A stretch of 64,000 bases of DNA. Source: Bacteroidales bacterium (GTDB lineage Bacteria; Bacteroidota; Bacteroidia; Bacteroidales; VadinHA17). The notes under the pieces were generated by a model. It was not told the origin of the DNA. It made no database searches and saw nothing but the letters and a program-made list of their open reading frames with translations. Where the stretch lies: contig JARKQN010000022.1 in the NCBI GenBank assembly GCA_029974835.1, forward strand, positions 37,987 through 101,986. Direction: 5' to 3'. A program made the position numbers and the translations under genes. Below are positions 45,142 through 54,064 of this stretch, piece after piece (the first letter of the stretch is position 1; each line of letters begins with the position of its first letter).

Positions 45142-45723
45142 TTACAAGTTTTTAAGCGCTTTTTTAATAAGTTCCTCGACTGTAAGTGTTTTGTCTTCAC
45201 CCAGCAGTTTATCCAGAACTTTTATTACGGCGCTTCTGGCAAAACCCAGCATCACTAATGCTGATAACGCTTCTTCTTTCTTTGTATTGTCCTCGGCAGC
45301 GAATATTTCGGCTGCAGAAGCCTTTTTGCCAACCTTGTCTTTCAGATCGACTATAATTCTCTGTGCAGTTTTAAGGCCGATGCCTTTAATCGATTGGAGA
45401 ACATTTACATTTGCTTCCACGATTGCTTTCCTTACATCTGAAGGGGAGAGGGAGGAAAGAACCATTCGTGCAGTGTTGGCCCCGATGCCGGAAACAGATA
45501 TCAGGTGCCTGAAAATCTCACGTTCATCCTCATCGGCAAAACCGAAAAGCTGGTGGGAATCTTCTCTGATCACCTCATGAATCAGAATTTTTACGGTGCC
45601 TTTGTTTTCAAGTTTTGAGAAGGAGTTCAGCGAGATATTGACAAAATACCCCACACCCGTTGTTTCGATGGTCAGGTGGGCAGGTGATAGTCCGGTAATC
45701 GTACCTGAAATGTAATCAATCAT
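45142..45723 (-). CDS. ruvA: Holliday junction branch migration protein RuvA
   Basis: A 193-residue subunit that binds four-way DNA junctions and loads RuvB. The N-terminal OB fold (MIDYISGTITGLSPAHLTIE), the two helix-hairpin-helix motifs (LISVSGIGANTARMVLS and LQSIKGIGLKTAQRIIVDLKDK) and the C-terminal RuvB-contact domain (EEALSALVMLGF) are all present. Its ATG overlaps the pdxA stop by 4 bp and it lies 8 bp before sprA. Confidence 0.97.
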   Translation of the reverse strand: MIDYISGTITGLSPAHLTIETTGVGYFVNISLNSFSKLENKGTVKILIHEVIREDSHQLFGFADEDEREIFRHLISVSGIGANTARMVLSSLSPSDVRKAIVEANVNVLQSIKGIGLKTAQRIIVDLKDKVGKKASAAEIFAAEDNTKKEEALSALVMLGFARSAVIKVLDKLLGEDKTLTVEELIKKALKNL

Positions 45724-46826
45724 AACCCGTTGTCTGAATGGTTAAGTTCGGAAGGCAATTCGTCGGCATGGTCGGCATGAATATCGATGTCGTGTCTGGT
45801 AAGTGGATTTCCGGATATCTCCTCATAAAGCTTCCTGTTTCTGAAAATATCGCATGCCAGGTAAATTGCATGACGGAACGAGCTTTCAGAGGCTTCCCCC
45901 TTTCCGGCCAGTGAGAATGCAGTGCCATGTGCGGGAGAAGTACGGACAACCGGCAGTCCTGCAGTATAATTTACACCTGTGCCGAATGCAGTTGCCTTAA
46001 ACGGGGCCAGGCCCTGATCGTGGTACATTGCGAGTACGGCGTCAAATTTTCTGAAATGTGCAGCACCGAAAAAGCCGTCGGCAGAAAAGGGGCCGAATAC
46101 CATCATTCCCTCATCACAGGCTTTTTTCACGGCGGGTTGTATGATCTCCTTTTCCTCGGTACCGAGAAGACCCTCATCCCCGGCATGAGGATTGAGGCCG
46201 AGCACTGCAATGGACGGTTTCCTTATGGCAAAGTCGGTTATCAGGGAATGATTCATCAGCCTGATCTTTTTCAATATCAGTTCGGTGGTGATTGTCTCAG
46301 CCACTTTTGCAAGGGGTATATGCCCGGTGACAACGCCAACTTTCATGCTTTCACTTATCATAAACATAAGCGTATCATCTGCACCAAACTTCGATTTCAG
46401 GTACTCAGTATGACCGGGGAAAGTGAATTTTTCGGACTGTATGACCGATTTGTCAATCGGTGCCGTTACAAGAACATCTATTTTCCGGTCCCTCAGGTCG
46501 TTCACGGCTTTCTCAAGTGCAATAAATGCAGCTTCACCGCTGTGCCTCGTGGGCTGACCCAGTTCCACCCTTACATCATCGCCCAGGCAGTTAATCATAT
46601 TCGCCCTGCGGGGATGCACCTCTCCGGCGTGGCGGATGGTGTTGAAGCTGAAATTATCAATGTTCAGTGCCTTCCGGTGGTAGGCGGCCACTTTCGGTGA
46701 GCCGTAGACAACCGGTGTGAAAAGTTCAAATATGGCATTGTCGAGAAGTGATTTTATTATTACTTCATAACCAATGCCGTTAATATCTCCGTGGGTTATC
46801 CCTGCAATTATCTGTCTGTTTTCCAT
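45720..46826 (-). CDS. pdxA: 4-hydroxythreonine-4-phosphate dehydrogenase PdxA
   Basis: A 368-residue NAD-dependent enzyme in the DXP-dependent route to pyridoxal 5'-phosphate. Metal-binding histidines lie in FPGHTEYL, TGHIPLAKV and AMYHDQGLAPFK. GITHGDINGIGYEV is the N-terminal signature, a variant of the common GDPxGIGPE. It is 1 bp from the preceding aminopeptidase stop and overlaps ruvA by 4 bp. PLP made by this route serves SufS among others. Confidence 0.95.
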   Translation of the reverse strand: MENRQIIAGITHGDINGIGYEVIIKSLLDNAIFELFTPVVYGSPKVAAYHRKALNIDNFSFNTIRHAGEVHPRRANMINCLGDDVRVELGQPTRHSGEAAFIALEKAVNDLRDRKIDVLVTAPIDKSVIQSEKFTFPGHTEYLKSKFGADDTLMFMISESMKVGVVTGHIPLAKVAETITTELILKKIRLMNHSLITDFAIRKPSIAVLGLNPHAGDEGLLGTEEKEIIQPAVKKACDEGMMVFGPFSADGFFGAAHFRKFDAVLAMYHDQGLAPFKATAFGTGVNYTAGLPVVRTSPAHGTAFSLAGKGEASESSFRHAIYLACDIFRNRKLYEEISGNPLTRHDIDIHADHADELPSELNHSDNGL

Positions 46827-46827
46827 T

Positions 46828-48285
46828 TTACTTTTTTTTGTTTCCGCCCGCAGAATATTTTCTTAAAAACTCAGCAATAAGCCTCAGCCCTGAGGCAGTG
46901 CCCTCTTTAGTCCTGTAGAAATCATCCTTTTTAAGTACTCCTGTACCTGCAATATCGAGGTGAATAAGAGGGTATTCCGTAAAGAATTCAAGGAATTTGC
47001 CGGCTGTTATGGCCCCGGCTTCCCTTCCTCCCGTGTTTTTAATATCTGCTATATCCGATTTCAGCAATTCACCGTATTCTTCCCAGAAAGGGAGAGGGGC
47101 GATTCTTTCATAAACCTCATTGCCTGCCTCTCTGAGCATAGAAAAGTACCTCTCATCTGCATTGCCCATTACGGCTGTTGCCAGGTTCCCGAAAGTCATC
47201 GATGCAGAACCAGTGAGAGTTGCTATTGTTATAATTAATTCAGGGGAATACTTATCGGCATAGCTTAAAGCATCGGCCAGAATCAGTCTTCCTTCCGCGT
47301 CGGTGTTACCAACCTCAACCGTACGGCCGTTATACATTGTGATTATATCTCCCTGCACATAAGCGTTTCCACCCGGGCGGTTATCGGTAACAGGTATCAG
47401 CCCGACAAGATGAACCGGAATTCTGTTTTTTGCCATCACATGGAAGATGCCGGCCACCGTTGCAGCGCCTGCCATATCGGTCTTCATCTGGCCCATGTAA
47501 TCGCCGGTTTTTATGTTCAGTCCGCCGGTATCGTAAATAACTCCTTTCCCAACCAGTACGATTGCCTTTCTGTTCACTGCATTTTCAGGTTTCCATTCAA
47601 GTACGCAGAATACCGGCGGGTCAACGCTGCCCCTGTTTACAGCAAGAAGGCCTCCCATCTTAAGGGCTTCAATTTTAGTCTTGCCCATCTGCTCAAAAGA
47701 GAAACCTGCTGCCTGGCTCATTTTTTTAATCTCCCTTGCCAGGGCAACGGAATTAAGCCTGTTGGGCGGCTCATTAATGAGATCCCTTGTGAGATAAACT
47801 GCTTCAACCACTGATTTCAGCCAGTTTATTTCAGACTTTTCCCCAACATTATAAAGCAGAATATCGGATGGGTAAAAACCCTCGTACTTCTTCGGACTGA
47901 CAGTCTTGTACCTTGAGAAGGAGTAGACAGCGAGAATAAAACCTTCTGCAAAGGCAAGCTCCGCTCCTTTTAACGATTTATCGGAGGCTATCACCAGTTC
48001 TTTGTGACTGTTCGACCTGATGAGCCGTTTAAGCATGGAGGCTTTTTTTCTTATTTCTTCAGATGCCCTGTACGCTTCAGCATTTATGTCAACCGGCACC
48101 AGATAAATGCACCTGGAACAGGAGTTCAGATAAACATATTCTTCATTTTCTTTTAGCCTGTCCAGGGCATATTTCCTTTCCCTGGCAGTAAGCGACAGAA
48201 ATGAAGGCACGGAAGCTTTACCTACGATGCAAACAACCGATTGACCGGGTTTGAGAGCCTGTACCTGTTTTATATTGATATTCAT
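46828..48285 (-). CDS. M17 family leucyl aminopeptidase
   Basis: A 485-residue cytosolic dizinc aminopeptidase. The metal site region reads VGKGVIYDTGGLNIKTG and MKTDMAGAATVAG, and the family signature is NTDAEGRLILADAL. The N-terminal macro-like domain (residues 1-150) is present but diverged. An upstream ATG at 48510 would add 75 residues with no family resemblance. ATG 48285 is preceded by a plausible ribosome site (AAGGCGG) and gives the normal length. First gene of a leftward cluster with pdxA, ruvA and sprA. Confidence 0.92.
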   Translation of the reverse strand: MNINIKQVQALKPGQSVVCIVGKASVPSFLSLTARERKYALDRLKENEEYVYLNSCSRCIYLVPVDINAEAYRASEEIRKKASMLKRLIRSNSHKELVIASDKSLKGAELAFAEGFILAVYSFSRYKTVSPKKYEGFYPSDILLYNVGEKSEINWLKSVVEAVYLTRDLINEPPNRLNSVALAREIKKMSQAAGFSFEQMGKTKIEALKMGGLLAVNRGSVDPPVFCVLEWKPENAVNRKAIVLVGKGVIYDTGGLNIKTGDYMGQMKTDMAGAATVAGIFHVMAKNRIPVHLVGLIPVTDNRPGGNAYVQGDIITMYNGRTVEVGNTDAEGRLILADALSYADKYSPELIITIATLTGSASMTFGNLATAVMGNADERYFSMLREAGNEVYERIAPLPFWEEYGELLKSDIADIKNTGGREAGAITAGKFLEFFTEYPLIHLDIAGTGVLKKDDFYRTKEGTASGLRLIAEFLRKYSAGGNKKK

Positions 48286-48326
48286 ATTTCCGCCTTCAGA
48301 ATTAGCGCATAAAGTTAAATAAAAAA

Positions 48327-48356
48327 TTTCAGCCTGCCGGGAAAATATTACCTTTA
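48327..48356 (+). promoter_or_regulatory. Candidate promoter for mqnC (TTTC-N18-TACCTTTA)
   Basis: TACCTTTA at 48349-48356 is a one-mismatch -7 element; TTTC at 48327-48330 is a degenerate -33. The distance to ATG 48384 is 27 bp, a normal leader. Confidence 0.35.
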
Positions 48357-48383
48357 TGAGCCAAAGTGCGGAGCTTACCGGTG

Positions 48384-49505
48384 ATGGATGGAAGAAACCC
48401 AAAGGAAAGAACGGCATCCGAATATGAAAGGATACTTGAAGATGCGCTGGCATTGAAGGCGATATCGGTATCGGAAGGATTGTTTCTTTATGAAAAGAGT
48501 CCTCTTCCATATCTTGTTTTCTATGCTGATCTCATCAGGAAAAAGTTACATCCCGGCGACCGGGCCGGCTGGATAATTGACAGGAACGTTAACATTACAA
48601 ATGTCTGTTTCTCGCAATGCGCATTCTGCAATTTCTGCCGCAGAAAGAATTCCGAAGAAGCTTACGTTACAACCTTTGATGAGTACAGGCAGAAGATTAG
48701 CGAATTATTTGCTCTTGGCGGCGACCAGGTGTTATTACAGGGAGGCATGAACCCCGAGCTTGGCTTGTCGTTTTATACCGATCTCTTCAGCCGTTTAAAA
48801 AAGGAATTTCCGGCGCTCAAACTGCATGCACTGGGCCCTCCCGAGGTGGTTTATCTTGCCCGAAAGGAGAAGCTTTCATTTCGCCGTGTTCTGACCGAAC
48901 TAGTTGGCGCAGGGCTCGACAGCCTGCCGGGTGCAGGCGCCGAAATTCTGTCGGACAGGGTAAGAAAGATTCTCTCTCCCCACAAGGCGACCACGGATGA
49001 GTGGCTTGACGTAATGCGTGAGGCACACAGGCTAAACCTGCCTACATCTGCCACCATGATGGCCGGACATATTGAAACTCCCGAAGAGAGGATTACACAC
49101 CTGAAACTGCTGCGTGATTTACAGGCGGAGAAACCTGAGGGCAGCTATGGCTTCATCACTTTTGTACCATGGCCTTTCCAGGACAAGGATACGCGCCTCA
49201 GCAGGGAATCGGGCATATTCAATTCGATGACCAACACCGGCTATATCAGGCTGATAGCCATAAGCAGGCTGATGCTGAACAATATCCCCAATATTCAGGC
49301 TTCCCTTCTTACCGTTGGGAGGGATACGGCAATGATGTCGCTTCATGCCGGTGCAAATGATCTCGGTTCGGTGATGATTGAAGAAAATGTAGTGAGCGCC
49401 GCCGGGGTAACCACCATTTTCGGGGCAGAAGAAATAAAGTCTGTAATAAAAGAGGCGGGTTTTGTACCGGTAAGGCGCAATCAGAAGTATGAGCCTGTTG
49501 AATAA
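48384..49505 (+). CDS. mqnC: Cyclic dehypoxanthinyl futalosine synthase MqnC
   Basis: A 373-residue radical SAM enzyme of the futalosine route to menaquinone. It closes the ring of dehypoxanthinyl futalosine. The cluster motif is CFSQCAFCNF, preceded by GWIIDRNVNITNV. DQVLLQGGMNPELG and the AGLDSLPGAGAEILSDRVR segment are typical of MqnC rather than MqnE. An in-frame GTG at 48366 would add six residues; ATG 48384 is chosen. The rest of the pathway is outside the window. It indicates menaquinone-based respiration. Confidence 0.92.
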   Translation: MDGRNPKERTASEYERILEDALALKAISVSEGLFLYEKSPLPYLVFYADLIRKKLHPGDRAGWIIDRNVNITNVCFSQCAFCNFCRRKNSEEAYVTTFDEYRQKISELFALGGDQVLLQGGMNPELGLSFYTDLFSRLKKEFPALKLHALGPPEVVYLARKEKLSFRRVLTELVGAGLDSLPGAGAEILSDRVRKILSPHKATTDEWLDVMREAHRLNLPTSATMMAGHIETPEERITHLKLLRDLQAEKPEGSYGFITFVPWPFQDKDTRLSRESGIFNSMTNTGYIRLIAISRLMLNNIPNIQASLLTVGRDTAMMSLHAGANDLGSVMIEENVVSAAGVTTIFGAEEIKSVIKEAGFVPVRRNQKYEPVE

Positions 49506-49511
49506 GGTAAA

Positions 49512-49545
49512 TCCCCGGCTTCAGGGCAGTCTGCCATACCGGGGA
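49512..49545. other. Nested hairpin between mqnC and tatA
   Basis: TCCCCGG ... CCGGGGA forms a 7-bp outer stem enclosing GGCAG-T-CTGCC. It sits in the convergent gap after mqnC. It lacks a T-run on either strand, so it is an uncertain terminator. Confidence 0.4.
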
Positions 49546-49609
49546 ATTATATCATTACAGCAGCCGAAAGATTACTGCAGTTTGAATTTTGCAATAACAG
49601 AATTTATGA

Positions 49610-49786
49610 TTAATCCTTGTTAGCGGATTCTTTTTTTTCCTCTTCAGGATCGTATTTGGAGGCTTTCTTGAATTCCTTCAGCCCCTGCCCGATACCTTTC
49701 ATGAGTTCGGGAATCTTACGACCACCGAAAAGAAGCACCACAATTAAAAGAATAAGAACAATCTCCAAAGGTCCAATCTTTCCCAT
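49610..49786 (-). CDS. tatA: Sec-independent translocase component TatA/E
   Basis: A 58-residue protein. It has a single N-terminal hydrophobic helix ([15 protein letters not shown]), the [22 protein letters not shown] hinge and amphipathic helix, and a charged C-terminal tail ([11 protein letters not shown]). This is the standard TatA layout, and only slightly short. TatA oligomers form the pore that exports folded proteins with twin-arginine signals. It is flanked by mqnC (convergent) and rseP (same strand, 67 bp away). An AAGGAAATG start context supports the ATG. No tatC is in the window. Confidence 0.92.
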   Translation of the reverse strand: MGKIGPLEIVLILLIVVLLFGGRKIPELMKGIGQGLKEFKKASKYDPEEEKKESANKD

Positions 49787-49853
49787 TTCCTTAATTTTTA
49801 TAGTCTCTGCAAAATTACAATTAGTTTCCTAAAAACAAACTGCGGTTCAATAA

Positions 49854-51179
49854 CTATTTTTTTATAAGTTTAATAATATCATTCCCGTTGGCATAGATCA
49901 GCAGGGCAAAAAGCAATATCATGCCCGCAATCTGGGCGTATTCAAGGAACTTGTCACTCGGTTTACGGCCGGTAACGACCTCAAAGAGAAGGAACATAAC
50001 ATGGCCCCCGTCGAGAGCGGGAATAGGAAGTATGTTCATCACCGCAAGAATTATGGAAAGAAAGGCTGTGAGGTTCCAGAAGGCCTGCCAGTTCCATTTA
50101 CCGGGAAAAATGTTACCTATTGTAATAAACCCGCCCAGGGATTCATGTGCCCTGGTGCCTTTGGAGAATATCAGCCTGAACTGCTTCAGGTAATCTCCGA
50201 TAGTGCCTGTTCCCATTTTTATGCCCTGGGGGATCGACTCAAGCAACCCGTATTTTACGGTTTTGTATTCAAATATGTTTTCATAAGATCTCAATATTTC
50301 GAGCCGGCCGGCGGGTGTTGGTTTTACTGGTATTTTAAGAGACTGGCCGTTGCGTAAAACGCCTAACATTATCTCCCTGCCCCTGTTCTCAAGGAGGTAA
50401 TTCTGAAACTCGTCAAAATAGGAGAATCTCAGACTGTCAGCCTCAACAATCTCATCTCCCTCCAGCAGTCCCGCATCACGTGCCGGTGATGATTTACCGA
50501 AACCGTTAATGATAAAAGGTGAAAAAGGCACCCTTGGCTCAATGCGTCCTTTACCCTTTATTGCGTTTCTGATGTAGTCGGGTGTAACATTCAGCTGAAT
50601 GGTCTGACCATCGCGCTCAACCTGAATGGTGGCGTTTTTGCGGAGAATTATTTCCTTGTTTATCTCATAAAAATTATCTATCTGCCTGTTGTCGACCGAG
50701 ATTATTTTATCCCCGTTTCTTAGTCCCATGGCAAATCCGGTGCTGTCGGTTACTATACCGTATTTAACATTTGCATTCGGCAGGTAGGTAACTCCCCATG
50801 CATAAAGGACCGCCACATAAATAAGGAAAGCCAGGATAAAGTTGAATAAAACTCCGCCTGTCATTATTAAAAGCCTTTGCCACGAAGGTTTGGATCTGAA
50901 CTCCCATGGCTCAGGAGGTTTACTCATCTGCTCCCTGTCGAGCGATTCATCGATCATTCCCGATATCTTAACATAGCCTCCAAGAGGGAGCCATCCTATC
51001 CCGTATTCGGTTTCCCCTTTTCTGAATTTAAAGAGTGAAAACCATGGATTGAAGAACAGGTAGAATTTTTCAACTCTTGTTTTAAAGAGTTTCGCAAAAA
51101 AGAAATGTCCCAGTTCGTGTATAATTACAAGTATGGTGAGGCTGAGAACAAATTGCAGTATTTTAATAAGTATTGTCAT
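49854..51179 (-). CDS. rseP: RIP metalloprotease RseP (site-2 protease family)
   Basis: A 441-residue intramembrane zinc protease. The HELGH motif in IIHELGHFFFAKL is near residue 21. Two PDZ-like regions cover about residues 125-300, and the third zinc ligand is in LPIPALDGGHVMF. It cleaves transmembrane segments, usually of anti-sigma factors; its substrate here is unknown. Four-base overlap with dxr (51176-51179) suggests coupled translation; rseP next to dxr is a conserved arrangement. Confidence 0.94.
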   Translation of the reverse strand: MTILIKILQFVLSLTILVIIHELGHFFFAKLFKTRVEKFYLFFNPWFSLFKFRKGETEYGIGWLPLGGYVKISGMIDESLDREQMSKPPEPWEFRSKPSWQRLLIMTGGVLFNFILAFLIYVAVLYAWGVTYLPNANVKYGIVTDSTGFAMGLRNGDKIISVDNRQIDNFYEINKEIILRKNATIQVERDGQTIQLNVTPDYIRNAIKGKGRIEPRVPFSPFIINGFGKSSPARDAGLLEGDEIVEADSLRFSYFDEFQNYLLENRGREIMLGVLRNGQSLKIPVKPTPAGRLEILRSYENIFEYKTVKYGLLESIPQGIKMGTGTIGDYLKQFRLIFSKGTRAHESLGGFITIGNIFPGKWNWQAFWNLTAFLSIILAVMNILPIPALDGGHVMFLLFEVVTGRKPSDKFLEYAQIAGMILLFALLIYANGNDIIKLIKK

Positions 51180-52354
51180 TTTTTGTTGTTTGATTTGCTG
51201 TTTAGGTATTTCAATGCGATCGAGCGGCTCTCCCTGTCTGCTTCCTCGAGTGCTTCCAGAGAAACACTTTTCTCAAACCTGGTTTTCTCCATTGCAAACT
51301 CGACCACTTCGGGAATATTGAGAAATCCGGTTTTGCCTTCAAGAAATCCGGTGACGGCGACTTCGTTGGCTGCATTCATGATGCATGGCATATTTCCTCC
51401 GGCCCTCAGAGAATGGTAGGCAAGTGAAAGGCTTCGGAACAGTGATGTGTCGGGTTTCCGGAAAGTAAGTCCTCCTGCAGCCGCAAGGTCGAGCCTGGGG
51501 AGTTCCGACATCACCCTGTCGGGGTAGGCAAGCGCATACAGTATCGGTATCCTCATGTCGGGCATTCCAAGCTGTGCTTTAACGGATCCGTCGTGGAAAT
51601 AAACAAGAGAATGAATTATGGATTGCGGATGGACCACCACGTCAATTTTTTCGGGTTCCAGATCAAAGAGCCATTTTGCCTCAATAACCTCCAGTCCTTT
51701 ATTCATAAGGGTTGCAGAGTCTACTGTCACCTTGCTTCCCATCTCCCAGTTCGGATGCTTAAGGGCCTGGGCAGGTGTGACATTAAGGAGTTGTTCTCTG
51801 TTAAAGGCAAGGAATGGTCCTCCTGAGGCAGTCAGGACTATTTTTTCGACCGAGCTGATTTTTTCTCCTTCGAGGCACTGAAAAAGCGCCGAGTGTTCTG
51901 AATCGACAGGCAGAATTCTGCTGCCGGTTTTTTCTGAAAGGTTTTTTATCAGCTCACCTGCCACCACCAGTGTTTCCTTGTTTGCGAGGGCTATATTTTT
52001 ACCCGCACCTACAGCCGAAATGACAGGTTTCATGCCCGCATAGCCGACCATGGCGGCAACTATGAGGTCGGACCTGCAGCTTCCCGCCGCTGCCTCTATC
52101 TCTTCCTCACCGGCCAGTACGTTTATTTTCAGATTCTTAAGCGAATCTTTTAAAGCATTATAGTGATCTTTGTTTGCAATAATCACAGTTTCGGGCAAAA
52201 ACTCTTTAGCCTGTTTAATAAGCAGTTCGAGGTTGTTGCGGGCTGTCAGTATTTCGGTTCTGAAAAGGTCAGGGTGTTTTCTTACAAGGTCGAGTGTCTG
52301 TGTGCCGATTGACCCTGTAGAACCGAAAACAGCTATCTGTCTGGGTTTGCTCAT
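51176..52354 (-). CDS. dxr: 1-deoxy-D-xylulose 5-phosphate reductoisomerase
   Basis: A 392-residue NADPH- and metal-dependent enzyme, second step of the MEP isoprenoid pathway. NADPH binding is at GSTGSIGTQTLDLV near the start. The metal and substrate region is PVDSEHSALFQCLEG, with WEMGSKVTVDSATLMNKGLEV following. Length is normal. It lies 15 bp after the M23 peptidase gene and overlaps rseP. Confidence 0.97.
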   Translation of the reverse strand: MSKPRQIAVFGSTGSIGTQTLDLVRKHPDLFRTEILTARNNLELLIKQAKEFLPETVIIANKDHYNALKDSLKNLKINVLAGEEEIEAAAGSCRSDLIVAAMVGYAGMKPVISAVGAGKNIALANKETLVVAGELIKNLSEKTGSRILPVDSEHSALFQCLEGEKISSVEKIVLTASGGPFLAFNREQLLNVTPAQALKHPNWEMGSKVTVDSATLMNKGLEVIEAKWLFDLEPEKIDVVVHPQSIIHSLVYFHDGSVKAQLGMPDMRIPILYALAYPDRVMSELPRLDLAAAGGLTFRKPDTSLFRSLSLAYHSLRAGGNMPCIMNAANEVAVTGFLEGKTGFLNIPEVVEFAMEKTRFEKSVSLEALEEADRESRSIALKYLNSKSNNKK

Positions 52355-52369
52355 CCCTCGTATCAGATA

Positions 52370-53230
52370 TCAGAAAGAGATATGTTTTTCCGGGTCAAGG
52401 GGTGTTCCCTTATACCAAATTTCAAAGTGGAGATGGGGGCCTGAGGTATACAACTCGCCCGAGTCGCCGACCACGGAAATAGTTTCCCCTGCCCTTACGA
52501 AATCACCGCTTTCCCTGAGGAGAGAAGCATTGTGTTTGTAGATGGTTATCAGATTGCTGGAATGCTGAATCTGAATGACATAACCCGTTTCCATAGTCCA
52601 TCCGGTAAAAATCACTGTTCCGTCGAGAGCCGCCATTACCACCGACCTTGGCTTTGTAACTATATCCGTTCCATAATGTTTTCTCCTTAAATCAAATTTA
52701 CTTGTTACAATACCTCTTACCGGAGGGAAGAAATGAAGTCCTGTAAGTCCGGCAGGGTCATTCATTCTCGGAAAAGTGAGGTTGTATTTTTCTTCCTTTT
52801 CAATCTGGGCCCTGAGTTCTGCCGCTTCGGGGATGGATGTAAATTCTATATTTTTATACCTCTTTGATGTATCCGGCGGTGAGATAACATCAAGAGGTTG
52901 TCTGCCGGAGATAACCGCGTTAAGGTTTGCAAAGTACTTATCTCTCAGTTCCAGTTCTCTCTCAAGCGAATCGAGACGGATGGCGCTGATCAGGATATTA
53001 CGTCTCATCTGTACATCGGGGTAACCGGGAATGAATTCACGCAGGTTGGTGAAAGCTATCAGGGATACTGTTGCACCGACGATAAACAGGAAAATGAATG
53101 ACAGCAGCAGAAAGGCGTTATACCGGGTCAGTTTTATTTTCCAGACCTCTTCAAAGGTGGTATCGTTGTAAATTGTGAAACGGTACTTGTCGCGCCAGTT
53201 TCTTTTTTTCCCTTCGCTCTTTGCCATCAC
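52370..53230 (-). CDS. M23 family metallopeptidase (membrane-anchored)
   Basis: A 286-residue protein: a short charged cytoplasmic N-terminus, one helix (about residues 34-56), a periplasmic segment with helical character (about 70-150), then a LytM/M23 domain. The metal ligands are in KHYGTD and the closing HLHFE motif. Family members are peptidoglycan endopeptidases or activators of amidases. The first catalytic histidine, aspartate and HxH pair all appear present, so activity is likely. It lies 15 bp before dxr. Confidence 0.9.
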   Translation of the reverse strand: MMAKSEGKKRNWRDKYRFTIYNDTTFEEVWKIKLTRYNAFLLLSFIFLFIVGATVSLIAFTNLREFIPGYPDVQMRRNILISAIRLDSLERELELRDKYFANLNAVISGRQPLDVISPPDTSKRYKNIEFTSIPEAAELRAQIEKEEKYNLTFPRMNDPAGLTGLHFFPPVRGIVTSKFDLRRKHYGTDIVTKPRSVVMAALDGTVIFTGWTMETGYVIQIQHSSNLITIYKHNASLLRESGDFVRAGETISVVGDSGELYTSGPHLHFEIWYKGTPLDPEKHISF

Positions 53231-53314
53231 TTACGGTAATGAAGCAACAAAGATAATAATACCGGCGCTATTTTAATACCGGCATTCAGTGATTTAAGAA
53301 TTACGGATTAACTG

Positions 53315-53698
53315 TCAGATAACCTTAACAGGTTTATCTTCACTCTGCCACAGACCGTGTTTGGTGCAGACAGCCATAGCCGAAAGGTTCATTGAGACCT
53401 CCGGGGCGACGATATAGAAGTCAACCTCAAAATGAGTCGGTTTATTTCCGTGAGCCCCGGCCGTGTAGCGGGTTTCGGCCAGAAGAGTTTCCCTGTTCCA
53501 GAGCTGGATAAGGCTTATGTAGTGGTCGTGATCATCGGGATGAGGGTATTCGTCACCGAGTTTTACTTTTATTTCGAATTTTTCACCTCTTTTAACCGTA
53601 TCGGGGCAGATGACGTGAGGCATATGACGATCGAGGTAGTCTCTTTTAATCTCCTTCTCCTCTTTTTCTATTTCCAATGCTTTGAAAACGCGTGGCAT
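53315..53698 (-). CDS. Class II superoxide reductase (neelaredoxin type)
   Basis: A 127-residue iron protein that reduces superoxide to peroxide without making O2, a hallmark of anaerobes. The candidate iron ligands are the histidines in MPHVICP and HPDDHDHYI, and the Cys111-His114 pair in CTKHGLW. It has no N-terminal desulforedoxin domain, hence class II. A TAAGTTTG -7-like element on the minus strand (53736-53743) lies 38 bp upstream, with no good -33. It is divergent from the initiator tRNA gene. Confidence 0.9.
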   Translation of the reverse strand: MPRVFKALEIEKEEKEIKRDYLDRHMPHVICPDTVKRGEKFEIKVKLGDEYPHPDDHDHYISLIQLWNRETLLAETRYTAGAHGNKPTHFEVDFYIVAPEVSMNLSAMAVCTKHGLWQSEDKPVKVI

Positions 53699-53768
53699 AT
53701 TCAGTCAGATTGATTTATTTTTATGAATAACGTAACAAACTTAAGAATTGTTCACGACAATATTTTTA

Positions 53769-53799
53769 TTTGAGTTTTCAATTATTTTTTATATTTTTG
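53769..53799 (+). promoter_or_regulatory. Promoter TTTG-N19-TATTTTTG for the initiator tRNA
   Basis: A perfect -33 (53769-53772) and -7 (53792-53799) with 19-bp spacing. The predicted start is about 5-7 bp before the mature tRNA end at 53812. Confidence 0.75.
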
Positions 53800-53811
53800 T
53801 ACCCTCAATAC

Positions 53812-53883
<72 letters not shown>

Positions 53884-53891
53884 CAAAGAAA

Positions 53892-53930
53892 AAGCCTTTC
53901 CCGGTGAACCGGGAAGGGCTTAATTTTTTT
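53892..53930 (+). terminator. Rho-independent terminator of the tRNA gene
   Basis: A 13-bp stem AAGCCTTTCCCGG / CCGGGAAGGGCTT (one G-T pair) with loop TGAA, followed by AATTTTTTT. Confidence 0.88.
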
Positions 53931-53971
53931 CAGACCGTCAAATGCCTGCATTTGTAAGGGATGAAAAAATT

Positions 53972-54009
53972 AAGCCCTTAGCCCCCGCGAAGCGGGGGCA
54001 AGGCTTTTT
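53972..54009 (+). terminator. Second terminator-like hairpin
   Basis: An inner stem GCCCCCGC-GAA-GCGGGGGC is flanked by AAGCC ... GGCTT and followed by a T-run. It may backstop the tRNA terminator or belong to a repeat element. Confidence 0.6.
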
Positions 54010-54027
54010 CTTTGGGCTGTTTTCTCC

Positions 54028-54064
54028 CGAGGATCACAGCGAGTGAAACGAGCTGTAATCCTCG
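54028..54064. repeat. Extragenic palindrome
   Basis: CGAGGATCACAGC, 11-nt loop, GCTGTAATCCTCG: 12 of 13 arm positions pair. This resembles REP-type extragenic palindromes. No second copy lies in the window, so repetition in the genome is not shown. Confidence 0.5.

Noticed and set aside
45927..46700. 257-codon open frame opposite pdxA
   Set aside because: It is antisense to a conserved gene and has a Cys/His-rich, domain-free translation typical of shadow frames.
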